Assembly: GCA_036873135.1 (NCBI GenBank)
Contig: JAPTYO010000008.1
Coordinates: 41,888,819-41,952,818, forward strand
DNA length: 64,000 nt
Origin: Clarkia xantiana subsp. parviflora
Lineage: Eukaryota; Streptophyta; Magnoliopsida; Myrtales; Onagraceae
Direction: 5' to 3'
Positions 31,776 to 42,915 of this stretch are shown here, piece after piece. Both the position numbers and the translations under genes were made by a program. How positions within the stretch are numbered: the stretch's first letter is position 1; each line of letters starts with the position of its first letter. The notes beneath the pieces are model-generated. The model did not search any database. It saw only the letters and a program-made list of their open reading frames with translations, and was not told where the DNA came from.

Positions 31776-33075
31776 GTTTGCCCCTCTTTGGACGGACTCC
31801 CGTAGAATGTGTTCGAAGAGGTTCGTCCAAAGACGAAGAAACACTGATTTTGACCAGAAAGTATATTCTCTTCCAATTCTTCGAAGTCTTCAAGGTGGCT
31901 CATACGCTTATTCTGGTGCGGAAACGATAAAACTTCTGTCGGCGGGACGCCTGTTGGCGGTGCCTCCATTAGTAGTGCGGAGAAGTAATGCCCCGGTCGG
32001 CGGTGCCCCTGTTGGCGGTGCCTCTGTTGGCGGTGCATAAAGTAAAGCCTCCAGTGGCGTGCGGAAAGGTAAAGCCTCGGTCAGCGGTGCCCTTTGTTGG
32101 CGATACAGAAAGTAAAGCCTCCAATGACATTCGGAAAAGTAAAGCCTCGGTCGGCGGTGCCCCTGTTGGCGGTGCCTCCGTTGGCGGTGCAGAAAGTAAA
32201 GTCTCGGTTGGCGGTGCCCCTGTTGGCGGTGCCTTCGTTGGCAATGCAGAAATGTAGGGCCTCCAGTGGCGTGCAGAAAAGTAAAAACCTCGATCGACGA
32301 TGCCTCCAGTGGCGTGCGACAAGGAAAAGCCTCCAGTGGCGTGCAGTAAAGTAAAAACCTCGATCGACGATGCCTCCAGTGGCGTGCGACTAGGAAAAGC
32401 CTCCAGTGGCATGCAATAAAGTAAAAACCTCGAATGCGATGCCTCCAGTGGCGTGGGACAAGGAAAAGCCTCCAGTGGCGGTGCGGAAAGTAAAGCCTCC
32501 AGTGGCGTGCAGAAAAGTAAAGCCTCCAGTGGCGTGCGGGAAAGTAAAGCCTCCAGTGGCGTGCAGAAAAGTAAAGCCTCCAGTGGCGTGCGGGAAAGTA
32601 AAGCCTCTAGTGGCGTGCAGAAGTAAAGCCTCCAGTGGCGTGCGGGAAAGTAAAGCCTCCGGTGGCTTGCAGAAAAGTAAAGCCTCCAGTGGCGTGCGGG
32701 AAAGTAAAGCCTCGGTTGGCGGTGCCCCTGTTGGCAGTGCCTCCGTTGGCGATGCAGAAAGTAAGGCCTCGGTCGGTGGTGCTCCTGTCGGTGGTGCCTC
32801 CGTTGGCGATGCAGAAAGTAGAGCCTCCAGAGGCCTACGGAAAAGTAAAGCCTCTAGTGGCGTGCAATAAAGTAAAATCTCGATCAATGATGCCTCCAGT
32901 GGCGTGCGACAAGGAAAAGCCTCTAGTGGCGGGTATTTTGAAAAGAGCCCTTAGTGGCGTCCGTTGGAGAAGAGCCTCTAGTGGCGTCCGTCGGAGAAGA
33001 GCCTCTAGTGGCATATGTCGGTGGAGAGCCTTTAGTGGCGTCCGTTGGATAAGGGCCTCGAGTGGCTTGACGACT
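31776..33075 (-). repeat. Palindrome left arm: 27-bp tandem repeats of the retroelement 3' untranslated region
   Basis: More than 30 degenerate copies of a 27-bp unit (minus-strand sense GCCACTGGAGGCTTTACTTT plus a variable end), mixed with 15-bp GTTGGCGGTGCCCCT variants. The unit is a multiple of three and GC-biased, so several frames stay open on both strands (for example 32,390-32,887). This looks like a by-product and not a gene. The same array is inverted at 36,415-37,240 and a related one lies at 53,046-53,520. Confidence 0.85.
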
Positions 33076-33239
33076 TTAATGCATCTCCCTAATTTTTGCC
33101 TAAACTGCGCATGACACGACAACTTAGCGGGATCTTTTTTTTTTTTTTTTTTTTTTAAATCTCTCATATTCTCTCCTTTTGTCACGATTGCAATTTTTGA
33201 ATTTTCTATCGTGCCCTTCATTTCCTAATTTTGCCTAGG

Positions 33240-34320
33240 CTGCCCTTTCGGGTTTTCAACCTAACGGAAGCACTCTTTTTTTTTTTTTGTAGCCGATTAA
33301 ACGGTGGCTGTGACCCGTACTTTATTTCCCGTCTCGATACGAGAGTATTTGTAGCCGTTTGGAGGGTGGCTGTGACCCTTTCCTCACTGTCTTCAATGTC
33401 ACGAGAGCTCTTTTGATTTGTAGCCATTTGGAGGGTGGCTGTGGCCATTTTATTTATTTCCATCGTCGATGATCCGGGAGCACTCTTTCGATTTGTAGCC
33501 GTTTTAAGGGTGCCTGTGGCCCTTTCAAATGATTTCCCAGCCTCACAAAATTCACGGGAATACTCTTTATATGTAGCCATTTTGAGGGTGGCTATGGCCC
33601 TTTCAACAATCTCCCATCCTTTCAGGATTCGAGGAACACTCTTTGTAGGTAGCCATTTTAGGGGTGGCTGTGGCCCTTTCACTCATTTCCCGCCTTCAAT
33701 GTTACGAGAGTGCTCTATATCTGTAGCCGTTTGAAGGGTGGTTGTGACCATTTATTTTGTAGTCGTTTTATGGACGACTGTGGCCCTTTTTTTATTTTCC
33801 CACCCTTACAAGATTCGCGGGGTCACTCTTTTATCTGTAGCCGTTTGGAGGGTGGCTGTGGCCCTTCATTTTGTAGTCGTTTTAGGGACGACTGTGGCCC
33901 TTTCAAATTTTTCCGCCCTTACAAGATTCACGGGGTCACTCTTTTATCTGTAGCCGTTCGTAGGGTGGCTTTGGCCCTTTATTTTGTAGTCGTTTTAGGG
34001 ACGACTGTGGCCCTTTTTATTTTCCCGCCCTCACAAGATTCGCGGGGTCACTATTTTATCTTTAGCCGTTTGGAGGGTGGCTGTGGCCCTTTCATTTATT
34101 CTCCGCTTTTGATGTTGCGGAAGCGCTCTTTATCTGTAGCCATTTGAAGGGTGGCCGTGGCACTTTATAGTCATTTTAGGGATGAATGTGACCCTTTTAT
34201 TTGTAGTTGATTTAAGAACAACTGTGACCCTTTTATTGCTTCATTGCCCTCACAAGATTTGTAAGAACGCTTTCTTTATTTTTATGTAGCCGATTAAAGG
34301 GCGGCAGTGACCCTAATGAA
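33240..34320 (-). repeat. Palindrome left arm: about 110-130-bp repeats with TAGCCGTTTGGAGGGTGGCTGT motif
   Basis: About ten imperfect units, each with a GTAGCCGTTTGGAGGGTGGC or GTAGTCGTTTTAGGGACGAC motif followed by TGTGGCCCTTT and a CCCGCC-ACAAGATTCGCGGGG segment. Each contains a small inverted repeat (GTAGCCGTTT... / ...GGCTGTGGCC). They mirror 35,436-36,240. Non-coding 3' region of the retroelement. Confidence 0.8.
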
Positions 34321-34439
34321 TATTTATTTATTTATTTATTTTTTTTCTTTTTTCATCTCACCTTTTGTCATGACTGCCCCTGTGGGATTTCGATCATGCC
34401 CCTATCCTTGACTTTTGCCTAGGTCGCCTTTACAGGTTT

Positions 34440-35435
34440 TCAACCTAGCGGGAATTCATTTTTTTTCTCTCTCTTTTATTTTATTTTATTTTTTAAAGAA
34501 AATTTACCGCAAATAATTAACAACAATTATTTACATGCCCATAATGGCAGATTAGAGATTTCTAATTCAAAACATCTTCTAGAGAATGACTCAGTTGATT
34601 GGTCAAAATACGTCGGTCGTGTCAACGCCCTGGATGGATCCTACGATCAATGGATGACATAGATAATGACTTCTTCTCTCGACTTCTCAAATGCCCCGAC
34701 TATTGCTCGATCTCGTCTGAGGATGCCCCATGGCTAACACCTGTCGAGTTAGGCTCGTCGCATGCTGGACGAATGGCCTGATTAATGAACACACATGGAT
34801 GGTGTTGATGGCACAGTAGTCCGCAAATGGTAAACTTAGGCATATATATCGTCTGAGGTATCTGGGATAAATTTGATAGCTAGCATAAGAATTGTCGGCG
34901 AGCGAAGGGTCATACACGAGATGTGCTCTTCAGGAGTTTTGATTTGGATGATTATCCAAGCTGCACAATGAGTAAGGAAAAACTCAAATTTCGGGGATAA
35001 AAATGATCACAACTTCTCTTACCTGGGAGTTGGGTTTTTCAGTGGGCAATGTGCTCGCTATGCGACTGGACCTGCTGCATGTCCTGATTCTACTGCTCCA
35101 CAACTTGTATATGTACACCTGCTGAAAAGTACGTGCCCATAGTGTAGACTGAAAAATTTCAGAACTTTTTTCGGAAAAGGATTCGGTTGATCGAGTCAAG
35201 CTACATTGATCGGCACATTGAATCTTCACGGGATTCTCGATGATCTCTTGAAATTTTCTCATCTCCTGACATGTCCGATCTCAATGGTTTAAACCTGGCT
35301 ACAAAACGGTTGTATACCTCGTCTTGGAAAGCGTATGAATTTCACCCATGGTAGGTGAAATTTTTCATAGAAACTCTTCGAAGCGCTCACGTTTCACGCG
35401 GTTGCGGAATTGGTTGAAGTGGACATCTGACCTCA
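34440..35435. other. Central spacer of the palindrome, no recognised content
   Basis: About 1 kb between the two inverted arms that has no mirror image. The longest frame is 92 codons on the minus strand (34,984-35,262), with no recognisable domain. Minus-strand reading near 35,365-35,430 gives FNQFRNRVKRERFEEFL, which is open into the neighbouring repeats. I cannot assign it to the LTR element or to a gene. Confidence 0.4.
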
Positions 35436-36240
35436 AACGACTAAAGATAAAAGAGTAACCCCGTGAATCCTGTGAGGGCGGAAAAATAAAAAGGGCCACA
35501 GTCGTCCCTAAAACGACTACAAAATTAAAGGCCACAGCCCCCTTCCGAACGGCTACAGATAAAAGAGTGACCTCGTGAATCTTGTAAAGGCGGAAAATTT
35601 TGAAAGGGCCACAGTCGTCCCTAAAACGACTACAAAATAAAGGGCCACGTCCACCCTCATAACGGCTACAGATAAAAGAGTGACCCCGCGAATCTTGTAA
35701 GGGCGGGAAAATAAAAAAGGGCCACATTCGTCCCTAATACGACTACAAAATAAAAGGCCACAACCACCCTTCAAACGGCTACAGATATAGAGCACTCTCG
35801 CAACATTAAAGGCGGGAAATGAGTGAAAGGGCCACAGCCACCCCTAAAATGGCTACCTACAAAGAGTGTTCCTCGAATCCTGAAAGGATGGGAGATTGTT
35901 GAAAGGGCCATAGCCACCCTCAAAATGGCTACATATAAAGAGTATTCCCGTGAATCTTGTGAGGCCGGGAAATCATTTGAAAGGGCCACAGCCACCCTAA
36001 AACGGTTACAAATCGAAAGCGCTCCCGGATCATCGACGATGGAAATAAATAAAAGGGCCACAACCACCCTCCAAATGGCTACAAATCAAAAGAGCTCTCG
36101 CGACATTGAAGACGGTGAGGAAAGGGTCACAGCCACCCTCCAAACGGCTACAAATACTCTCGTATCGAGACGGGAAATAAAGTACGGGTCATAGCCACCG
36201 TTTAATCGGCTAAAAAAAAAAAGAGTGCTTCCGTTAGGTT
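35436..36240 (+). repeat. Palindrome right arm: about 110-130-bp repeats
   Basis: Inverted counterpart of 33,240-34,320, for example 35,438-35,480 against 34,030-34,065. Fewer units are present. Each contains GGGCCACAGTCGTCCCTAAA or GGGCCACAGCCACCC motifs. Confidence 0.8.
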
Positions 36241-36414
36241 GAAAACCCGAAAGGGCAACCTAGGCAAAATTAGGAAATGAAGGGCACAATAGCAAATTCA
36301 GAGATTGCAATCGTGACAAAAGGAGAGAATATGAGAGATTAAAAAAAAAAAAAGATCCCGCTAAGTTGTCGCGTCATGCGCAGTTTAGGCAAAAATTAGG
36401 GACATTCATTCAAG

Positions 36415-37240
36415 TCGTCAAGCCACTGGAGGCATCACTGATCGAGATTTTACTTTATTGCACGCCACTAGAGGCTTTACTTTTCGTACGCCACTGGAGG
36501 CTCTACTTTCTGCATCGCCAACGGAGGCACCGCCGACAGGAGCACCACCGACCGAGGTTTTACTTTCTGCATCGCCACTGGAGGCCTTACTTTCTACATC
36601 GCCACTGGAGGCTTTACTTTCTGCATCGCCAACGGAGACACTGCCAACAGGGGCACCGCCAACCGAGGCTTTACTTTCCCGCACGCCACTGGAGGCTTTA
36701 CTTTTCTGCACGCCACTGGAGGCTTTACTTTCCGCACTGCCACTGGAGGCTTTTCCTTGTCGCACGCCACTGGAGGCATCGTCGATCGAGGATTTTACTT
36801 TACTGCACGCCACTGGAGGCTTTTCCTTGTCGCACACCAGTGGAGGCATCGTTGATCGAGGTTTTTACTTTACTGCACGCCACTGGAGGCTTTTCCTTGT
36901 CGCACGCCACTGGAGGCTTTGTCGATCGAGGTTTTTACTTTTCTGCACGCCACTGGAGGCCCTACATTTCTGCATCGCCAACGAAGGCACCGCCAACAGG
37001 GGCACCACCAACCGAGACTTTACTTTCTGCACCGCCAACAGGGGCACTGCCGACCGAGGCTTTACTTTTCCGCATGCCATTGGAGGTTTACTTTCTGCAT
37101 CGCCAACAAGGGGCACCGCTGACCGAGGCTTTACCTTTCCGCACGCCACTGGAGGCTTTACTTTCTGCACCGCCAACGGAGGCACCGCCAACAGGGGCAC
37201 CGCCGACCGGGGCATTACTTCTCCGCACTACTAATGGAGG
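36415..37240 (+). repeat. Palindrome right arm: 27-bp tandem repeats
   Basis: Inverted counterpart of 31,960-33,075, unit GCCACTGGAGGCTTTACTTT plus variable bases. Two overlapping plus-strand frames of 309 and 258 codons stay open (36,366-37,295 and 36,458-37,234), because 27 is a multiple of three. Their products are low-complexity repeats (TPLEALL...) and are not called as genes. Confidence 0.85.
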
Positions 37241-37427
37241 CACCGCCAACAGGCGTCCCGCCGACAGAAGTTTTATCGTTTCCGCACCAGAATAAGCGTA
37301 TGAGCCACCTTGAAGACTTCGAAGAATTGGAAGAGAATATACTTTCTAGTCAAAATCAGTGTTTCTTCGTCTTTGGACAAACCCCTTCGAACACGTTCTA
37401 CGGGAGTCCGTCCAAAGAGGGGAAAAC

Positions 37428-37868
37428 TGTAAACACTCGATTTTGACCCGGACGTAACGACGTTACACATGATACGTCAAATTCCGGACGCGTCAAGCCA
37501 TAAAGTCTCCATAAATGCTTAAGGGCACATTAGGGAAATTATTATAAAATAGATTTTAAATTATTTCGAATATATTTAATATTTTCGGAATATTTAAAAA
37601 TATATATATAATAATTAGTTTTTTATTTTTAGAAAATTATCTGTAAGATATTTATCTCAAGATAATATTTTTTATTCAAAAAATAATTATCTGTAAAGAT
37701 ATATATCCTTAGGAATATTCTCTAGAATAATTATCTGTTAGGAATTTTTTATTTAAATTTTATCTGTAACTAGGCTAGATTTTTAGTATAAATAGGGGTT
37801 TAGGTTTACATTGGGGGAACGGAGGATGACAACAAGAAGACATACAAACAAAGACGTTCAATTCATTA

Positions 37869-37899
<31 letters not shown>

Positions 37900-38905
37900 A
37901 ATCATATTATTAGTTTGATAATTTTATATAGTTCCCAGGGTGGGCATCGTCTTCTTCATGAGCAGATCCCCGCTTCACCGAAACAACACCGGAGCCATCA
38001 TCGCGTCCCGATCTCGCCATCATCCAATCGTTCTCCGTCTGTTCTCAAATATCGGTTCTTTCAAAATCCAGCTAGTCATTGCGTGCAGTCGTGACTCCAT
38101 CCATCAACCATCATCTCCGATTGAGTCTATCCCTCCATACTTCCGGTCGTTCCTTATCGTCTTACATCAGGTACCCGATCTTGAGTCAACCATCAACTTC
38201 GTTTCACCGACCCAATCACCTCTAAGGCGCCCCGACTTCCAACCCAGTCCAATCCCGACTTCTGGTATTCTCATGCTGCTTCATCCAGCAGCTCCAGTAG
38301 TCCAGTGCTTTCGTATCCGACCGCCATAGCAACACCTTCGCCTGTGAATTCCGACCGTGCCCATCCCGTCGCGCCACCTTACCAGCGAGCTAGCTGCCTT
38401 CTTTTGTCGATCATGGTTGCCTCGTCACCTTCTGTCGAAGACTAGGATCCCCCCGATTCTAATTTACACGGATGGGTTAGCATCCATTCTGCTCAAATAA
38501 TTTTTTTTTATTATTATTATATTATCACTATACAGAGTTTTTGTCTTGATATGTAACAATTTGGATTTTACGGAGAAAAGTAGTAATTTAGATCTAGTGG
38601 TCAATTACTGCGATCTTTTCAACAATAATTTTTATTCTAAATAACACATTAACTTTAATTTCTATGGCAATTAAGTGAATAGAGTACCGAAAGAGCAGAA
38701 TTCTAAACAGTGTTTTTTTTTCTGTAAAAGAACCCCCGAATTCGAATTTCTATCCATAGACCGATTTAATGCTTAGGTGTTTAACTCGTTATTCGCTTAA
38801 GTAATTTAGGTTTCTAGTTAGCCTAATAATTAACTAGTGGAGACTCTATTAAAAAATCCACGTTTTCAAACGCATATCGCATTTAGGTTAGATTTAGGTT
38901 TGACA
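37428..38905 (+). mobile_element. Ogre-like LTR (palindrome right arm; acts as 5' LTR of the following internal region)
   Basis: 1,478 bp, TGTAAACACTCG to GGTTTGACA. It is preceded by a polypurine-like AAAGAGGGGAAAAC, as expected of a 3' LTR, yet followed by a primer-binding site, as expected of a 5' LTR. TATA motif TATAAATA at 37,787-37,794. Only its last about 150-200 bp resemble the LTR at 53,530-54,751, so the internal region to the right has mismatched LTRs. Confidence 0.85.
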
Positions 38906-38908
38906 ATT

Positions 38909-38926
38909 TGGCGACTCTGCTGGGGA
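38909..38926 (+). other. Primer-binding site of the Ogre-like element
   Basis: TGGCGACTCTGCTGGGGA, three bases after the LTR end. This sequence type is characteristic of Ogre/Tat elements (tRNA-Arg type, from memory of the family). Confidence 0.75.
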
Positions 38927-39049
38927 TGTTTGAGGGTTCGGGCTCTTTATATTTGCTTGTTTGCCATGTTTTAGTTTTTATTTTTATTTTTATTTTTTTT
39001 TATACTTTGTTGTTCTAACTTGGTTGTTTTTGGGTGATTTCAGGTGTGA

Positions 39050-39317
39050 AGATATTTTTTTTTTATTATAACTGACTATTCTTCTTTGTTGTATTTTATA
39101 CTGTATAAACTCGCACACACTCACTTTAGTGTAATGTCCAAAACGCCTAAAACCCAGGGCGACTAGGAACCTCAGAGGGTTAGTACGGTAACCGCGCGGC
39201 CGGGCCGCCGGTACGACTCAGAATAAACTCCACTCGCTTGTGAAGGTCCTGTGATCCCTATGATGGGGAGAGGAAACCACCTTGTCGGGAACCTATCAGT
39301 GGAACCTTATAGAGCAG
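39050..39317. repeat. Inverted repeat in the Ogre-like leader, left arm
   Basis: About 265 bp repeated in inverse orientation at 42,382-42,655 (shared stretches include GTAATGTCCAAAACGCCTAA and CCCATCATAGGGATCACAGG in opposite senses), with only scattered differences. The arms enclose 3.1 kb of tandem repeats and the MITE. Confidence 0.85.
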
Positions 39318-39879
39318 AGAATATCTCGAATGTGCAATTTTTCCTTGTGCAACTGGATGACTGCATGTTCTTTTTTGGTTGCCCCATTTATTCGGCATAA
39401 CTTATGTGTACATGATACCTTAACCAAGGGTACCTGAAAAGAGTGAATGAAAAATCAGTGTAGGGAGTATGAGAAATCATGCATGATTTTTTGAAAACTC
39501 TAATGTCGTTCGTTTCGTAATTTTGATTACTTTTTTGAAAAGGAATCAAAATTTATGATCAAATGTGTTTTGCGCCATCATGGAGTTTACTGAATTTGCT
39601 GAGTGCATTATCTGGCTCGAACGCAGGACAAATGCTCAAAACAAAGTTTTTTTCAAAAAGGTTTTATCGTCCTTTGTTTAAACTCGAATAGTAGCACTCA
39701 ACTGCACAGTTAAACTATTTTCTCAAAAAAGAATCAAAAATCGCATTTTTTAAATGCTCGCTCATGCGAATATTGAAATGACGATCTTGCCAAAAAAAAA
39801 GTGCAGTACACCTTGGATAAGAACGAATGACACTTTGAGTTTTTTTTTTTTTAAATGCTCATGCATGCTCGAAAGTTAA

Positions 39880-42310
39880 AATTCTACTGTTAAGAAAGTT
39901 ACAACTTACAACATATTACCTGAATGACGCATATGTAATGCATTTATGAAAGTTAAAATTCTATTCTAAGAAATTCACAACTTACAACAGTTTACCTGAA
40001 TAATGCATATGAAATGCATATTTTGAAGGGTTAAGAACACAATAGGGGCCTGGATGTTTGCCCATGTTGCCAAAAGGGGTCCGAATTGAAAAAACGTATT
40101 ATTAAGGGCCTGAATTTTGAGTTTTGTGTTTTTTCAAGTCTCTGTCCAAATTTTCTGTTAAATCTAACAGAACCACGTGAAAAGACAAATATACCCTTTT
40201 GTAATTATTATACAATTTATCAATTTAATTAATAAAATGTGAAATGTCAAAAATACCCCTACACACTAATTATGCCATTAAGGCCACCACGCTCCGGCCA
40301 CCGCCCGACGACCACCACCCGGCTCCGGCGACCACCACGGGCCTCCGGCGACCGCCTCCGGCGACCGCCACCGGCCTCCGATCGGAGCCAAAAAAGCTCC
40401 GATTAGAGCTCCGAAGCTCCGATCGGAGCTTTTCGGTCGTCGCCGGAGGTCGGTGGTGGTCGCCGTAGGCCGGTGGTGGTCGCCGGAGGTCGGTGGTGGT
40501 CGCTGGAGGCCGGTGGTGGTCGCCGGAGTCGGGGTGGTGGTGGTCGCCAGAGCTTTGGTGGCTTAAAGGGTATTTTCGTCATTTTAGGTCAAACATATGA
40601 GAGACACACTTTGGTCAAAGGGCATTTTCGGGTTTTCAAATTATTTTTGGTCACATGCCAAGCATGTGACCATTTTCCGTCACTTTTAACAGAAAAAATA
40701 GACGGAGACCTCACTTATACACAAAACTCAAAATTCAGGCCCTAAATAATACGTTTTTTGAATTCAGACCCCTTTTGGCAACATGGGCAAACATTCAGGC
40801 CCCTATTGTGTTCTTAACCCTATTTTGAAATTAAAATTTCAGGTGGATTTTTTAAAATAATGCAATTGAGATGCATGCGTTAATTTGAAAGCTATATAGC
40901 TAAAAAAAAAAACTCACAATTTACCTGAAATGTTTTTTATAAAAAAATAATAATAATGCATATTGAATGCATGCTTTAAAAAAATCAGGTAAAAAGGTTT
41001 TTTGAAAATGATGCATATGCAATTCATGTTTGAATTTAAGAAACTCTAAGAGCCAAAAAGGAATTACAAATTTCCAAATTTTTAAAAAAATGATGCACAT
41101 TGTATGCACTAACAGAATTTTACAACTTACATGAAAACTTTTTTTCAAAAAATAATGCGTATGAAACGCATGCTTGAAAAAAAACATTCTGGTAAGTAGT
41201 TTTGAAAACAACAAATGTAATACATGTTTGAAACTAAAAGTTCTACGACTAAGAATGTGTACAATCTATCAACAGATTATTTTTCTTAAAACAATGCACA
41301 CGCGATGCACATGAGATGCATACTTGAGATGAAAGTTCTACAGTCAAGATAATTTACAAGTTATCTGAAATGATTATTTTTTTTTTTTTTTTTTAACGAG
41401 GGAAAAAAAAATCAATGCATCTTGGTTGCTCAAAATTAAGAATCAGGCGAAAAGTTTTTTTTAAAAGGATGCATATGAGATGCACAAAAATAAATACAAG
41501 ATGCAAGCTTAAAAATAAAAGTTCTACGACTGAGAAAAATTACAATTTACCTGAAAAGTTTTTTTTCGAAAACAATGCATATGATATGCACGTTTTTTGA
41601 TTAAAAATTCAGATAAAATGTTTTTTTTAAACAAAGAGCCCTAAAACTAAGAGAGTTTACGGTTTATCCGAAAAAGTTTTTTAAATTAATGCATATTGGA
41701 TGCATTATTAAAAATAAAACAATTCAGTTTAAAAGTTTTTTAAAATGATGCATATGGGATGCACGTTCGAAATTAGAAGTTCTAACAGTTAAAGCGGAAT
41801 AACAAATTTTCCTAAAAAAAGTTTTCGTTTTTTTTTTTTTTTGTTTTTATTTTTGGATACGCAGAGCACTAACCAAAATTACAACTTACCTAAAGAGTTT
41901 TTTAAATAATGCGTATGAAACGCATGTTTAAAAATAAAAAAATTCAGGCAATAGGTTTTTTAAATGGTGCATACAGAATGCACGTTTGAAATTAGAAGCT
42001 CTAGTAGCTAAAGAGGAATTATAATTTTTCTAAAATGTTTTGCACTAACCAAAATTACAACTTATCTGAAGAGTTTTTTAAAATAATGCGTACGAAACAC
42101 ATGTTTAAAATAAAAAATTCAGGTAAGAGTTTTTTTTTTTTTTTAGAAAAAAAAAAACAATGCATACAAAATGCATGTTTGGAAAGAATTTTTTACAACT
42201 AAATGACTAACTACTTAGCTGAAAAAGTTTTTTTTTTTTTGTTTTTTTAAAATGCAATGAGATGAATGCATGAGAATTAATGTTACACAGTTAGAAAAAC
42301 TTACGGATTA
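39880..42310. repeat. Degenerate tandem repeats in the Ogre-like leader
   Basis: Some 15-20 imperfect units of roughly 90-130 bp, each with AATGCATATG(A)AATGCA, a T-rich run (AGTTTTTTT) and AAATTACAACTTACCTGAA motifs. The MITE at 40,028-40,820 lies inside one unit. No coding potential. Confidence 0.75.
40028..40820. mobile_element. Foldback Mutator-type MITE
   Basis: 793 bp with long terminal inverted repeats: GGGTTAAGAACACAATAGGG at the left end and its complement at the right. The similarity extends over more than 50 bp. A perfect 9-bp duplication TATTTTGAA flanks it at 40,019-40,027 and 40,821-40,829, the length typical of Mutator-like elements. The GC-rich centre (about 40,290-40,550) is a second set of inverted CCGGCGACC/GGTCGCCGG repeats, so nearly the whole element can fold on itself. 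Pro/Arg- or Gly-rich open frames in the centre are low complexity and not called. Confidence 0.85.
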
Positions 42311-42381
42311 CCTGATAAAGTATTTAAAAAAAAAAACACGGATAAAAGACGACGTTAGGGGGGTAAAAATGTGTGTGGTTT

Positions 42382-42655
42382 TGCTCTACAAGGTAGGTTC
42401 CACTGATAGGTTCCCGACAAGGTGGTTTCCTCTCCCCATCATAGGGATCACAGGACCTTCACAAGCGAGTGGAGTTTTTTCGGAGTCGTACCGGCGGCCC
42501 GGCCGTGTGGTCGTACCGTACTAACCCTCCGAGGTTCCTAGTCGCCCTGGGTTTTAGGCGTTTTGGACATTACACTAAAGTGAGTGTGTGCGAGCTTATA
42601 CAGTATAAAATACAACAAAGAAGAATAGTCAGTTATAATAAAAAAAAATAAAACA
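42382..42655. repeat. Inverted repeat in the Ogre-like leader, right arm
   Basis: Inverse copy of 39,050-39,317. It is followed by unique leader up to ORF1. Confidence 0.85.
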
Positions 42656-42915
42656 CACTACCTGAAGCTTCAATCCGGCCGATATGCGTACATGCGTGGT
42701 TTTTGTTTTCGCTTTATCATTATCGACCCTTCGGTTTTATGGTATATAGGATATGGGTCCATGTGTAATCTTACTATTATAATGTTGTAATTGTAATGGT
42801 GGCATGGTTATTAGTGGAAATTTTAATTTTAAAGCATGCATCGTCATTTTTAAAAAATATTATGTGCCATTCGTTTCGCCAGCTCTAAAACGCTTTATAC
42901 TCCATTTTAGTTAGG

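Noticed and set aside
31960..34320. CRISPR-like regular repeats
   Set aside because: Repeats are directly adjoining and degenerate, with no unique spacers, in a plant retroelement 3' region.
36366..37295. 309-codon open frame on the plus strand (and 258 codons in another frame)
   Set aside because: It is a 27-bp tandem repeat array open in several frames; the product is low complexity and mirrors the inverted array at 31,960-33,075.
40244..40745. Pro/Arg- and Gly-rich open frames
   Set aside because: Fall within the GC-rich inverted core of the Mutator-type MITE; simple repeats of CCGGCGACC.
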